The notes beneath the pieces were generated by a model. The model searched no databases. It was not told the origin of the DNA and saw only the letters and a list, made by a program, of their open reading frames with translations. 35,826 bases of DNA from a bacterium (GTDB lineage Bacteria; Patescibacteriota; Minisyncoccia; CAIUEV01), in NCBI GenBank assembly GCA_021779255.1, contig JAJYBC010000004.1, positions 1 through 35,826 of the forward strand. Direction: 5' to 3'. Positions 1 to 8,106 of this stretch are shown here, one piece after another; the stretch's first letter is position 1; each line of letters opens with the position of its first letter. A program made the position numbers and the translations under genes.

Positions 1-2
1 AA

Positions 3-1286
3 AGAATAGCTATTGAGGTGGAAGAGTGCCGTCAAATTGGTATTGAAGTTTTACCACCTTCAGTCAATAAAAGTTTCGGTAATTTTACGGTGGTTGATGA
101 AGGACAAAAAACGCTGATTCGTTTTGGGCTTAGAGCCATTAAAAATGTAGGGGAAAATATTGTGGAAGAGATTGTTAAAGAGCGAAAAAGGGGAGGAGAA
201 TATAAAAACGTCAGTGAATTTCTTAAACGAATTAATCATAAAGATTTAAATAAAAAATCCCTAGAAAGCTTAATCAAGGCAGGCGCGTTAAAAGATTTTG
301 GTGAAAGAGGACTGCTGATGGCTAATTTAGAGAAATTTTTACAATACCATAAGCAACAAGCTCAAAAAGGAAATGCCGTCCAAGGTTTGTTCGGAGAAGA
401 AGTCGACGGTATTACCCTACTTGAAGCGGAAAAAATACCGGTTGATCAAAAATTAATTTGGGAAAAAGAACTGCTAGGATTATTTATCTCAGGGCACCCT
501 CTGGATGACTTTAAAGACAAATTGGACGAGTTTACAGTCTCTGTCTCAAAATTAACTTTAAAAGACGACCGCAGATCAGTGAGGGTGGCAGGAGTAATTG
601 GAAAAGTAAAAAAGATTCAAACTCGAGCAGGTGATTCAATGGTTTTTGCCGAGATCGAAGATTTTAAAGGAAAAGCGGAGCTTATTATTTTTCCGAGAGT
701 TTTTCAAGAGAATCAAGAATATTGGATTGCGGGATTAAAAATTGTGGCAGAAGGAAAAATTTCCACTAAAGATGAAAGTGTGAAAATTCTAGTTGATAAA
801 GTCTACGAAATAAAAGATTTTATGAAAATGCTAACTGAGAATAAAGTTGATAAAGAATACGAAAGAAAAGTGGAAAAAGGAGAATTTTGGAAAGAAAAGA
901 GGAATTTTTATGCTAACAGAAATAAAGGGCAGCAAGGTTTTTCAGAAAAAAAAACGGAGTTAACGCAAATAGACCCGAGAGAATTGGTCTTGCTTAAAAA
1001 ACAAATTGCCAAAAACGAAAATAAGCAAAAAGAAATTATAACCAAAGGTAAAATTTTTCTTTTTTTGGACAAAACGATTAATTTTGAAATTATAGTCCCT
1101 CGAATTAATATAACTTTGTCTAATTCGGTCAGAGGAGAAATACCGGTAATTTTGAAAATAAAAAATGATGAAAAAAATGCTGAGAAAGAGCTTAGGACAG
1201 CCTTTTCTGTAAAATTTACTAACAAATTAAGACAAGAACTTTTCGATATTTTAAGTGAAGAAAGAGTAAAATGGGAGAAAGAATAA
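3..1286 (+). CDS. dnaE: DNA polymerase III subunit alpha, C-terminal part (5' end outside window)
   Basis: Replicative polymerase catalytic subunit, C-terminal ~427 residues only; the frame is open from base 3, so the gene begins upstream of the window. Visible features are the EECRQIGIEVLPPSVN segment, a helix-hairpin-helix stretch around AIKNVGE (DNA binding), the conserved LLGLFISGHPLDDF block, and an OB-fold beginning near VRVAGVIGKVKKI with FAEIEDFKG, typical of bacterial DnaE. The polymerase active-site Asp residues lie upstream and cannot be seen. The last ~150 residues are Lys/Glu-rich and less conserved. The DciA-like gene follows after 26 bp, probably in the same transcript. Identity is firm. 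Confidence 0.95.
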   Translation, partial: RIAIEVEECRQIGIEVLPPSVNKSFGNFTVVDEGQKTLIRFGLRAIKNVGENIVEEIVKERKRGGEYKNVSEFLKRINHKDLNKKSLESLIKAGALKDFGERGLLMANLEKFLQYHKQQAQKGNAVQGLFGEEVDGITLLEAEKIPVDQKLIWEKELLGLFISGHPLDDFKDKLDEFTVSVSKLTLKDDRRSVRVAGVIGKVKKIQTRAGDSMVFAEIEDFKGKAELIIFPRVFQENQEYWIAGLKIVAEGKISTKDESVKILVDKVYEIKDFMKMLTENKVDKEYERKVEKGEFWKEKRNFYANRNKGQQGFSEKKTELTQIDPRELVLLKKQIAKNENKQKEIITKGKIFLFLDKTINFEIIVPRINITLSNSVRGEIPVILKIKNDEKNAEKELRTAFSVKFTNKLRQELFDILSEERVKWEKE

Positions 1287-1312
1287 CCTAAAATTACTTA
1301 TAAAATTATCTC

Positions 1313-1609
1313 ATGTACTATCGCGCTAGGCGTATTTCTAAATTAGGTCTTAACCTTGGTCAACAAATGAAAAAAAAGTTTCTTTGGCGAGCGATTAAAG
1401 CTGGTCAAGCTTCTTCTCTTTATCAAAAATTAAGTCAAGAAATTAAGGAGTTAGGAGGAGCGGAAATGATTTCTTATGCTGATAATATTCTTAAAATTCG
1501 TGTTTCTTCCGGTTTGCGAAGGCAAGAAATTAATTTAAGAAAAGAAAAGATTATTTTAGAATTAAATAAGGCTGGGATGGAAACGAAAGAAATAAAGATA
1601 GTAATGTAA
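1313..1609 (+). CDS. DciA-like (DUF721) protein
   Basis: A 98-residue basic protein. The second half (ILKIRVSSGLRRQEINLRKE, then ELNKAG) has the pattern of the DUF721/DciA family: a short beta-strand with a hydrophobic-plus-charged pattern followed by a helix ending in N-x-x-G. DciA proteins load or recruit the replicative helicase in many bacteria, which suits a position just downstream of dnaE. The N-terminal 35 residues are strongly positive. ATG start, no strong ribosome-binding site. Family assignment is by pattern only; an uncharacterised small nucleic-acid-binding protein is the alternative. Confidence 0.6.
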   Translation: MYYRARRISKLGLNLGQQMKKKFLWRAIKAGQASSLYQKLSQEIKELGGAEMISYADNILKIRVSSGLRRQEINLRKEKIILELNKAGMETKEIKIVM

Positions 1610-1649
1610 ATAAATTTTCAAAGACCGATAAATAATTAATTGTATTTTT

Positions 1650-2741
1650 ATGCTGTATTTTTTAAGCTTGATTCTCGGTCTGATTATAGGGAGTTTTTTA
1701 AATGTGCTTATTTATAGAACGGAGAAAAATCTTAGTTTGGGCGGTCGATCTTTTTGTCCTAGATGTAAAAAACAACTTTTTTGGTACGATAACATACCAC
1801 TTTTTAGCTATCTTTGGCTTGGGGGCAGATGTCGGTTTTGTCATAAAAAAATCAGTGTCTGGTATCCGATAATAGAGATGACTACAGGCTTAATATTCCT
1901 AGAAAGTTTTTTCTTTTTGTTTAATAATTGGTGGAATAATTGGCTGGATCATTATTTTTCTTTAGTAGGGGGGACTATTTTATTGGAAAAAATAGGTTGG
2001 GGGATCTCATTATCTGATTTAGACAGTGGACTAAAATTGATGGAAATTATTTTTATTTTTTTAATTTTAGCTATTCTTTTCTCCATCTTCGTTTATGATT
2101 TAAAATATATGATGATTCCTGATTATTTCAGTTGGTCGGGTATTGCAATAGTTTTTGTCTATAATTTGATAGCCGATATTCTACTTCTAGTATCAGTTTT
2201 TACCCAAAAAAATCAGCTTTTAATTCTTAAAATTAAAGATTTAGCTGACAAACAAGGACAATTGACTGTTGGTAAGGGTGAATCTTTCCTTTCGAGTTTT
2301 GGCTTGGCTGAAGAAACTTTTTATGCCAAAATGCTATATTTGAAATCGCTTTTTAGTCAATCTCAAATTTCTGCAATAGTTGGTGGTGGTTATGATAATT
2401 TAATTTTTGCTCCAGAAAGGCACCCTTATTTTTCTCTTTTTTGGCAGACCAGAATGGGATCCGGCTTTTTGGCGGGTTTGGTTTTCGCTGGTTTTTTCTT
2501 TTTTCTCGTTTGGGTGAGTAAGGAAACTTGGATGGGAAAAGGAGACATAAAATTAGCTTTTTTGCTAGGTTTTTTATTGGGTTTTATTAAATCAATTTTA
2601 GCTTTTATGTTAGCCTTTGAATTGGGAGCAATAGTAGGTATTGGTCTGATGGTTTTTGGTCGGGCCAAAATGAAAACAGCCCTTCCTTTGGGGCCGTTTC
2701 TGATTCTGGGAGCGGTAGTTACGTTGTTTCTAACGGGATGA
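1650..2741 (+). CDS. pilD: Prepilin peptidase (A24) with large internal insertion
   Basis: Membrane aspartic peptidase that cleaves and methylates type IV prepilins. The N terminus has the hallmark GSFLNVLIYR and four zinc-binding Cys (residues 36, 39, 61, 64, as CPRC and CRFC). Catalytic Asp residues are in VYDLKYMMIPDYFSW and the GxGD motif MGKGDIKLAF. Several hydrophobic segments span the protein. At 363 residues it exceeds the usual ~250-290 because of a ~100-residue insertion, mostly soluble, between the two catalytic Asp regions. No pilin or assembly gene is in the window, so its partners lie elsewhere. The gene ends at a very long inverted repeat. Confidence 0.93.
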   Translation: MLYFLSLILGLIIGSFLNVLIYRTEKNLSLGGRSFCPRCKKQLFWYDNIPLFSYLWLGGRCRFCHKKISVWYPIIEMTTGLIFLESFFFLFNNWWNNWLDHYFSLVGGTILLEKIGWGISLSDLDSGLKLMEIIFIFLILAILFSIFVYDLKYMMIPDYFSWSGIAIVFVYNLIADILLLVSVFTQKNQLLILKIKDLADKQGQLTVGKGESFLSSFGLAEETFYAKMLYLKSLFSQSQISAIVGGGYDNLIFAPERHPYFSLFWQTRMGSGFLAGLVFAGFFFFLVWVSKETWMGKGDIKLAFLLGFLLGFIKSILAFMLAFELGAIVGIGLMVFGRAKMKTALPLGPFLILGAVVTLFLTG

Positions 2742-2749
2742 TATGTTAC

Positions 2750-2832
2750 GCAAAAAGCTTCCATAATATTTTTTGAGTGAAGAAGTCACCCTGCTAGGGG
2801 CACACTCAAAAAATATTATGGAAGCTTTTTGC
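2750..2832. repeat. Repeat E copy 1: 30-bp perfect hairpin with conserved loop
   Basis: Left arm 2750-2779 and right arm 2803-2832 are perfect reverse complements (30 bp); the 23-nt loop contains CCCTGC and GGGGCA, which can form a small inner hairpin. It lies between convergent genes, so it could end transcription both ways, although a 30-bp stem is far longer than a normal terminator. Positions 2781-2806 match 23813-23838 at 21 of 26 bases, while the stems of the two copies are unrelated in sequence. That makes it a repeat family rather than a chance palindrome. Confidence 0.85.
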
Positions 2833-2889
2833 TTTCGAGAAGGTATCTAGGAATAAAAAAAGGAGGAGGTATAAAGACTGACCTTGCGG

Positions 2890-3411
2890 TTATTCTTCGG
2901 TAGCTGTTTTCTCTGTACAGCTGTTATTTTCCTCAGCATTCTCTTCTATTGGTGGATTATCGGCTGAATATTTAATGGGGTCAACGCATTCTTCACCATT
3001 GGTAGCAGTCTCCGGGCTACAATAAATGTATTCACATTCAGCTTCACCTTCCTCACAAGAAAGTTTGGCCGGACATTCGTCTTTTTGCGCGTTGCAAAAA
3101 GGAATGTTTTTGGCGTTTTTATGAATTAACTTATAATAACTGGTTTGTTCTGCCGGATCTTTAGAGCAAGTGGTATCTTGTTCTGGATCACAAGTGTAAA
3201 TAAAACAAGCCTCCGTGTAGGGATCACAATCTTGCTCGGCGGAAATAATATAATCTTTGTTGATGATGATCCGCCAAAAAGTTAAAGAAACGGAACCGAT
3301 GAGAAGTAAAGAAAAAATAATTAAAAACAACTTACTTGCTAGCGGAGAGTGATTAAGCTTATTAATTTTTTGCCGATAAGTTTCTTTAAATGGGATTTTA
3401 TTATTGATCAT
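2890..3411 (-). CDS. Membrane-anchored Cys-rich extracellular protein
   Basis: A 173-residue protein of unknown function. Residues 1-25 are basic and cytoplasmic, about 28-49 form one membrane helix (LFLIIFSLLLIGSVSLTFW), and the remainder is an acidic outer domain with 11 Cys (DCDPYTEAC, YTCDP, SCEEGEAEC and others). The even spacing suggests disulfide bonding outside the membrane. No enzyme motif is seen. It stands alone between the prepilin peptidase and trpS and faces the former. No clear ribosome-binding site precedes the ATG. A surface or cell-envelope role is only an inference. Confidence 0.7.
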   Translation of the reverse strand: MINNKIPFKETYRQKINKLNHSPLASKLFLIIFSLLLIGSVSLTFWRIIINKDYIISAEQDCDPYTEACFIYTCDPEQDTTCSKDPAEQTSYYKLIHKNAKNIPFCNAQKDECPAKLSCEEGEAECEYIYCSPETATNGEECVDPIKYSADNPPIEENAEENNSCTEKTATEE

Positions 3412-3459
3412 TTTTGTTTTTTGAAAAATTACAAAAAGCGACTGACTTGGTTAAAAAAA

Positions 3460-4461
3460 CTAGGATAAACCGATTTTTTTCTTTACATCAGATAATGTTT
3501 TAAGGGCTATCTTTTCTACTTTTTTAGTGCCTCGATTTAAAATTTCTTGTAATAATTTCTCGTCTTTAACAATTTTTTGATATTGTTCTTGAATAGGCGA
3601 TAATTCAGCTATAATAGCCTCTGAGACTTCATTTTTTAAAAAACCGTAACCTTTGTCAGTGAGTAATTTTTCTATTACAGATTGACTTTTGCCGGAAAAA
3701 ATTTGATAGAGAGTTAACAAATTTTTTATACCGAGTGAAGCTTTTTTGAAAAGCAACTCGTTTTTATTGTCAGTTACGGCTCGCGCTATTTTTCGACGAA
3801 TAATTTCCGGCCTGTCGGAAAGAAAAATAGCGTGGTCGGCTTTTTGAGAAGCGATACTTTTGCTCATTTTTTGAGTTGGATCGTCTAAGCCCATAATGCG
3901 AGCACCTTCTTGGCGGATAAGGGAACGGGGGAGTCTGAAAGTTTGACCAAAGATAGAATTAAATCTTTTGGCAATATCCCGAGCAATTTCCACGTGTTGT
4001 TTTTGATCGTCGCCAACTGGGACTAAATCAGTCTGATAGAGTAAAATATCGGCTGCCATTAGAACAGGGTAATTGAGTAATCCGGCGCCAACGCTTTGCC
4101 GATTTTTGGCTTTGCTTTTGTATTGAGTCATCTTTTCCAACCAACTAACAGGAGTAATGCAATTAAGAATCCAAGCTAATTCGGTGTGAGCGGGGACTGT
4201 CGATTGAACAAAAATAGCTGATTTTTTTGGGTCAAGGCCACAAGCCAAATAAAGCGCCACGGTCTGTTTTATCTGCTTTTTGAAATCGACCGGCTTGATG
4301 GCTTCTGGGATAGTAATAGCGTGTAGATCAACGACGCAAAAAATATTGTCGTATAAATCTTGATTTTTGGCCCAAACCTTAAGAGCGCCAATATAATTGC
4401 CGATATGTAGATCGCCAGTAGGTTGAATGCCAGAAAAAACTCGTAATTTTGGTTTAGTCAT
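3460..4461 (-). CDS. trpS: Tryptophanyl-tRNA synthetase
   Basis: Charges tRNA-Trp. This 333-residue class I synthetase has the HIGH-type signature in GDLHIGNYIGAL near the N terminus, the KMSKS loop (QKMSKSIAS), and the typical VPVGDDQKQHVEIARDIA segment that shapes the tryptophan and ATP pocket. Length fits the family. It is transcribed alone on the minus strand. The tRNA-Trp gene at 23571, carrying two palindromic inserts, is its likely substrate if functional. Confidence 0.97.
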   Translation of the reverse strand: MTKPKLRVFSGIQPTGDLHIGNYIGALKVWAKNQDLYDNIFCVVDLHAITIPEAIKPVDFKKQIKQTVALYLACGLDPKKSAIFVQSTVPAHTELAWILNCITPVSWLEKMTQYKSKAKNRQSVGAGLLNYPVLMAADILLYQTDLVPVGDDQKQHVEIARDIAKRFNSIFGQTFRLPRSLIRQEGARIMGLDDPTQKMSKSIASQKADHAIFLSDRPEIIRRKIARAVTDNKNELLFKKASLGIKNLLTLYQIFSGKSQSVIEKLLTDKGYGFLKNEVSEAIIAELSPIQEQYQKIVKDEKLLQEILNRGTKKVEKIALKTLSDVKKKIGLS

Positions 4462-4572
4462 AGCAATAAATGATTATGCGACATTGTCTTTTTTGAGATA
4501 ATATTATTATAATATAGCAAAATAAAAAATCCAAGAGAGATTAAGGACATGATAAAGACTGGTCAAACAAAA

Positions 4573-4593
4573 AAGCCTCTCTTTGAGAGGCTT
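4573..4593 (-). terminator. Intrinsic terminator after the secreted-protein gene
   Basis: A 9-bp perfect stem (AAGCCTCTC with GAGAGGCTT) with a TTT loop. Read on the minus strand it is followed by a run of T residues. It lies just beyond the stop of the gene at 4630-5232 and upstream of trpS, so it separates the two. Confidence 0.8.
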
Positions 4594-4629
4594 AAAATAC
4601 TTAAACAATATAAAAGGAGTGATATTTTG

Positions 4630-5232
4630 CTACCTGTCAACTAATTTAATGCTGAGATTTCGGCCATTGCGGTAATTATTTTGAGCGATGCCAAAATTGG
4701 CTATTCTTTCTTCTCCCCAGTAAAAACCGCCACTTCTAGTTGAAATTATCTTCAAATAAAAATCTTTGGAGACAAAAAGATGTCCACCTATGATACCCAA
4801 GTTTTTGCCACAACCGGGAGCCCATTCCCAGTTGAAAAGAGCGTTACTTTCAGAGAAATCGGTCTCCAAAGGGGAAAATAAAAGAATTCGAACGGCGTAA
4901 TGTGTGTAGTTGTGAATATTGATAGTAAATAACTCTTCGCAACCACCGCCATGCCGATTACAACCTTTGTAAGCTCGATTGCGAGCCTTATCGAAGGAAC
5001 TGTTTGACCCCCATCCAGTAGCTCCCGTAAGGATATTTCCAAAGACTACTCCGTAATGATAACACATCTCAGACCGGTCATTTTCAATAAATTTAGCGAT
5101 ATACTCCAATTTTCCTCTAATTCTATCGCGATTTTCTTGATCATTTTCGGCAATAGCATTTTCTAGCCATAGTCCACCGAAAATTATCACGAGCAGTAAA
5201 ATTGCCGATAAAAATGTCGCTTTTTTCTTCAT
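4630..5232 (-). CDS. Secreted protein, DUF4189-like
   Basis: A 200-residue protein with a clear N-terminal signal segment (KKK followed by TFLSAILLLVIIFGGLWL). The middle has YGVVFGNILTGATGWG, then FDKARNRAYKGC and GGGCEELF, a pattern (small-residue strand, A-x-x-x-A helix, spaced Cys) that resembles DUF4189. The match is by eye and weak. A good ribosome-binding site (AGGGAGG) precedes the ATG. It has its own terminator. It is the last gene of the ordinary left flank; repeat A begins ~90 bp upstream of its start. Confidence 0.6.
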   Translation of the reverse strand: MKKKATFLSAILLLVIIFGGLWLENAIAENDQENRDRIRGKLEYIAKFIENDRSEMCYHYGVVFGNILTGATGWGSNSSFDKARNRAYKGCNRHGGGCEELFTINIHNYTHYAVRILLFSPLETDFSESNALFNWEWAPGCGKNLGIIGGHLFVSKDFYLKIISTRSGGFYWGEERIANFGIAQNNYRNGRNLSIKLVDR

Positions 5233-5320
5233 TTAACCTTACCTCCCTGGATTGTTAAGTAGCCTGTGGTGCTGTTTTTATCACATTTATATTTTGGTAG
5301 CAAATAAAAATTTAATATAA

Positions 5321-5394
5321 AACAAAAAATCCGCTTTTACACGGATTTTTTGACAGAACTCAACTTAGTACAAGACTCTGGATTATCACCCACT
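5321..5394 (-). ncRNA. Repeat A copy 1: putative ~74-nt small RNA with terminator
   Basis: Read on the minus strand, the element starts with AGTGG at 5394, runs through CTTGTACTAAGTTGAG, and ends in a perfect 10-bp hairpin (arms 5324-5333 and 5342-5351) followed by T residues. The -35 box TTGACA (5420-5425) lies exactly 25 nt before AGTGG, so transcription would start about at the first conserved base. Copy 4 (20478-20552) has the same 25-nt spacing. No ORF fits inside. I read this as a small-RNA gene; a mobile terminator block is the alternative. Confidence 0.6.
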
Positions 5395-5402
5395 AGCAAC
5401 AT

Positions 5403-5451
5403 ATATTTTTTTGAGAATTTGTCAATAGCGAAATATTAAAGAATCCTCAAC
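5403..5451 (-). promoter_or_regulatory. Box D copy 1: promoter for the repeat A RNA
   Basis: On the minus strand the conserved box TTTAATATTTC with upstream GAGGATT leads directly into TTGACA (-35), followed 16 nt later by TATGTT (weak -10). The same upstream box recurs at five other promoters of the island. It drives leftward transcription into repeat A copy 1. Confidence 0.65.
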
Positions 5452-5477
5452 ATTTTGAAAAAACCAAAAAAACTTTC

Positions 5478-5564
5478 AGAAACCGGCTAAAACGCTTGAC
5501 AAAAGCGTTCTTTTCTAGATAATAAAGGGTTGCGATCAAGGAGGGAAATCGCAACCAAAAGCGA
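5478..5564 (+). promoter_or_regulatory. Repeat B copy 1: promoter, operator-like palindrome and leader hairpin
   Basis: TTGACA (5496-5501), 16-nt spacer, GATAAT (5518-5523): a strong sigma-70-type promoter. A palindrome AACGCTT/AAGCGTT (5491-5509) overlaps the -35 box and would suit a repressor. Just after the expected start site, arms 5528-5536 and 5548-5556 form a 9-bp hairpin whose loop shows a perfect AAGGAGG. A nearly identical block occurs at 7386-7472 before an unrelated gene. Confidence 0.8.
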
Positions 5565-5587
5565 AGAAACTTAACAGGGAGAAGTAG

Positions 5588-6922
5588 ATGAATATTATAA
5601 TCAGAAAAGCGAAAAGAAGTGATTTTGAATGGGTAGAGCAACTTATGCAAGATGCTCTTGAGGCGTATTATGGTGGCGATCATCGAGCACACGCAAAGCG
5701 TATCTTCGATGCACATATTGCGGGTGGGATCGATCGTCTAGGTTTTTTTTCTTCGGAACAACAAATGTTTATTGCCGAAGTAGATAATGAATATGCAGGA
5801 TTAATTCATTTAGTTGGTAAACGTCAATCAACATATAAAATTAGTCCACTTATTGTGATTCCAAAATTCCAAGGCAAGTTTGGTCTGGGGAGTAGGCTAC
5901 TTGAGTATGCTATAACTTATGCAAAAGAGCGCTTGGCGCGTCAAATCTATTGTACGGTAGCAGAACAGAATGTTGTAGCTTTTCAATTTTTCCTTCGCAA
6001 GGGATTTGTTAGAGCTGGAAAATCGGACAGTCATTATAAAGATGGAGTAACAGAAATAATGCTTTACAAGCCTATATACAAAGCAAAAGACATTGTGTCC
6101 TTAGACCGATTTCATATTTCTGTGTTGCCATTTGATGAAAAAAACATAGAGATAAAAAAACAGGTCGGTGAGATCTTGCTCGAAAAGTTACAAGGCTCAT
6201 TCGATGGTATCGATAAAAGCTGGGTAGAGGCTTTATTTGAGGGTTATAGACGAAGAAAGACTTTCGATATTAACACCAAATACAAGCTTATTTTTCTCGC
6301 TACTGATAATAGTGGAAAGGTCATTGGCGTGGCAGGTGCAACGCCGAAAAAAGGAAACCCGATCAAAATAATGCCCTTTATAGCAACTAATGAGATTGCA
6401 TTTGAAGCGTTATTGATTGATATTCCGCACCAATTAGTATCGTATGGCCACAAACTTTATATTCACATAAGTCCAACTGCCAATGAAGTTATCTCTCTCC
6501 AACGATTAGGGTGGAAGTTGGATGCAGCTTTGCCATCTGCCTATCATAGTGGTATTATAACTCAACAATGGAGCCTAGATATAGGAGAAAAAACCATGAG
6601 AACTATGAGAATCAAAAGAAGGTTTTATGATTTGATTCAAGAAGGCAAGAAGACACTAGAAGTCCGAGTTGGTTATGATACAATTAATCGTATTCAGATC
6701 GGTGAATATATTCGTCTAGTGACTCATACGGGAAGTTTTGAAATAAAAGTTAATGATATTAGAAAATATCAAACTTTCGAAGAAATGCTCAAAGTGGAAC
6801 ACTGGAAACAAATTGTACCCGATGCAAGATCACTGAAAGAAGTATTCTCTTTATTCAAACAGATTTATCCTTCACATAAAGAGAAACTTGGTGTAGTCGT
6901 GCTTGATTTTGCTCAATCGTAG
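5588..6922 (+). CDS. GNAT acetyltransferase / ASCH-domain fusion protein
   Basis: A 444-residue multidomain protein. Residues 1-~157 form a GNAT acetyltransferase, with the acetyl-CoA loop in QGKFGLGSRLL. Residues ~160-330 resemble a second, degenerate acetyltransferase-like region with no clear motif. The last ~110 residues, from MRTMRIKRRFYDLIQEGKKT through LEVRVG to the end, match the ASCH family, an RNA-binding-like fold related to PUA. A GGGAG ribosome-binding site precedes the ATG. Expression would come from repeat B copy 1. A separate ASCH protein is encoded convergently next door. The substrate is unknown; modification of RNA or nucleotides is possible but inferred. Confidence 0.8.
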   Translation: MNIIIRKAKRSDFEWVEQLMQDALEAYYGGDHRAHAKRIFDAHIAGGIDRLGFFSSEQQMFIAEVDNEYAGLIHLVGKRQSTYKISPLIVIPKFQGKFGLGSRLLEYAITYAKERLARQIYCTVAEQNVVAFQFFLRKGFVRAGKSDSHYKDGVTEIMLYKPIYKAKDIVSLDRFHISVLPFDEKNIEIKKQVGEILLEKLQGSFDGIDKSWVEALFEGYRRRKTFDINTKYKLIFLATDNSGKVIGVAGATPKKGNPIKIMPFIATNEIAFEALLIDIPHQLVSYGHKLYIHISPTANEVISLQRLGWKLDAALPSAYHSGIITQQWSLDIGEKTMRTMRIKRRFYDLIQEGKKTLEVRVGYDTINRIQIGEYIRLVTHTGSFEIKVNDIRKYQTFEEMLKVEHWKQIVPDARSLKEVFSLFKQIYPSHKEKLGVVVLDFAQS

Positions 6923-6949
6923 GAATAATTCAAAAAAAGATTTAGCTAG

Positions 6950-6980
6950 AGCCCATTTGAAAAATCAAATAGGGCTTTTT
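6950..6980. terminator. Terminator between convergent ASCH genes
   Basis: AGCCC-A-TTTGA pairs with TCAAATAGGGCT (one bulge) and is followed by T residues on the plus strand. It ends the GNAT/ASCH transcript, and its A-rich upstream side could also serve the opposite strand. Confidence 0.7.
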
Positions 6981-7321
6981 TATTTTATTAAATCCAGTTT
7001 AATGCCAATTACTCCATAATTTTTTTGGGCATCTTTTGAATAGAATGTTTCAATTTCTTCTATCAATTCTTTTTTTGATTTAGCACCAAAAAGGTCTGGC
7101 GAAAAGTCAGAAAATAAATCTTTAAAAGAGGAATATCTGTACAAGGCTCTTATTCTAGTTGTAGTCTTTTTGCTCGAGTCTTCGATACAAGTAAACTCAA
7201 TTTGATCTCCAACACTAAGTTTCTGTCGTTTTTCATCATATAATCTTGCTTCAATAGTTTTTTCCCCACTGGCAATCTTTTTGAAGGGACTGGTGGCTAA
7301 TCTCATCTTATAAAAAGACAT
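6980..7321 (-). CDS. Stand-alone ASCH-domain protein
   Basis: A 113-residue protein made almost wholly of an ASCH domain: the opening strand-helix (FKKIASGEKTIEARLYDEKR), then LSVGDQIEF, and a C-terminal GVIGIKLDLI strand. ASCH proteins bind RNA or nucleic-acid derivatives and some cleave modified nucleosides; no activity can be assigned here. A TATAAT -10 lies on the minus strand at 7353-7358. It converges on a gene with a C-terminal ASCH domain, though the sequences differ clearly, so it is not a recent duplicate. Confidence 0.82.
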   Translation of the reverse strand: MSFYKMRLATSPFKKIASGEKTIEARLYDEKRQKLSVGDQIEFTCIEDSSKKTTTRIRALYRYSSFKDLFSDFSPDLFGAKSKKELIEEIETFYSKDAQKNYGVIGIKLDLIK

Positions 7322-7385
7322 AATGTTTGTTTTGAGAAAATAAGTTTATGTGATTATATTAAAGACAAAATTTTAAAAAAGTGCA

Positions 7386-7472
7386 AGAAACCGGCCAAAA
7401 CGCTTGACAAAAGCGTTCTTTTTTAGATAATAAAGGGTTGCGATCAAGGAGGGAAATCGCAACCAAAAGCGA
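7386..7472 (+). promoter_or_regulatory. Repeat B copy 2: promoter, operator-like palindrome and leader hairpin
   Basis: Near-identical to 5478-5564: TTGACA at 7404-7409, 16-nt spacer, GATAAT at 7426-7431, palindrome over the -35 box, and the hairpin 7436-7444 / 7456-7464 with AAGGAGG in the loop. Similarity stops just after the hairpin. Its gene has its own ribosome-binding site at 7511-7518, so the AAGGAGG in the loop is not needed for that start. Confidence 0.8.
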
Positions 7473-7527
7473 TCTTTGAAATTTTTGTGCCATATTTTTG
7501 TGCTATCAAAAAAGGAGGGCGTTTAAG

Positions 7528-8106
7528 ATGAGCGGTCAGTTTCTCAGTTGTCTCAAAGAAGCGCCTCAAAGATTGGTGGCGCAAGCGGTTAATTTGTCGA
7601 ATTGGATTTATCAATTCAGAACAAGAATCACAAAGGTGCTGGTTTTTTTCGCCATTTATTCTTTGTATTCTTGGGTGATTAACAATCCGGTTTGGCTCTA
7701 TGTAGTCAATCATTTTGGCTACGTGGAAGGAAATTTAATCATGATGGCCACAGCTTTCCCGCATAATTTCTTTTTGTTGTACGTGTATAACAAGTATCAG
7801 AAAGATTTGTTGGAAGCGAAAGCTATCGATAAAGCAAAATCAAGATTGGCTAACTGGGTGGGAAAATACAGTAAATTTTCCCATGGTTTGTCGAGTTTAG
7901 CCGAAAAAGATGTTTTTGTTTTTCTTTTTTTCTCAATAGCCGAAGACTCATTTATCACAACCATTATGTTGCGAAAGGGAAGTTTTGAGCCTTTTGAGAA
8001 AAGGGATTACCAAATATTTTTGGCCAGCACAGCCTTTAGTTGCTTATACTGGGCTGGACGTAACTTGGTGTTACTGATTGCGCTTAAATATCTGTTTAAT
8101 TTTTAG
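7528..8106 (+). CDS. Multi-spanning membrane protein of unknown function
   Basis: A 192-residue protein with about four hydrophobic segments (around VLVFFAIYSLYSWVI, LIMMATAFPHNFFLLYVY, VFVFLFFSIAEDSFITTIML, and the C-terminal ALKYLF). The start at ATG 7528 is chosen over the upstream TTG because AAAGGAGGG sits just before it. No family is recognised. It shares its promoter and leader block with the GNAT/ASCH gene, so the two are probably co-regulated. Confidence 0.7.
   Translation: MSGQFLSCLKEAPQRLVAQAVNLSNWIYQFRTRITKVLVFFAIYSLYSWVINNPVWLYVVNHFGYVEGNLIMMATAFPHNFFLLYVYNKYQKDLLEAKAIDKAKSRLANWVGKYSKFSHGLSSLAEKDVFVFLFFSIAEDSFITTIMLRKGSFEPFEKRDYQIFLASTAFSCLYWAGRNLVLLIALKYLFNF

Noticed and set aside
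2855-2885. Strong AAGGAGGAGG sequence on the plus strand
   Set aside because: No start codon or ORF follows at a usable distance, and a minus-strand gene ends there.
5447-5716. 89-codon minus-strand reading frame
   Set aside because: It overlaps promoter blocks D1 and B1 and the start of the GNAT/ASCH gene in antisense, has no ribosome-binding site, and its product has no recognisable pattern.
7498-7527. TTG start of the membrane-protein gene at 7498
   Set aside because: It would translate through the AAAGGAGGG site; ATG 7528 is correctly spaced from that site.
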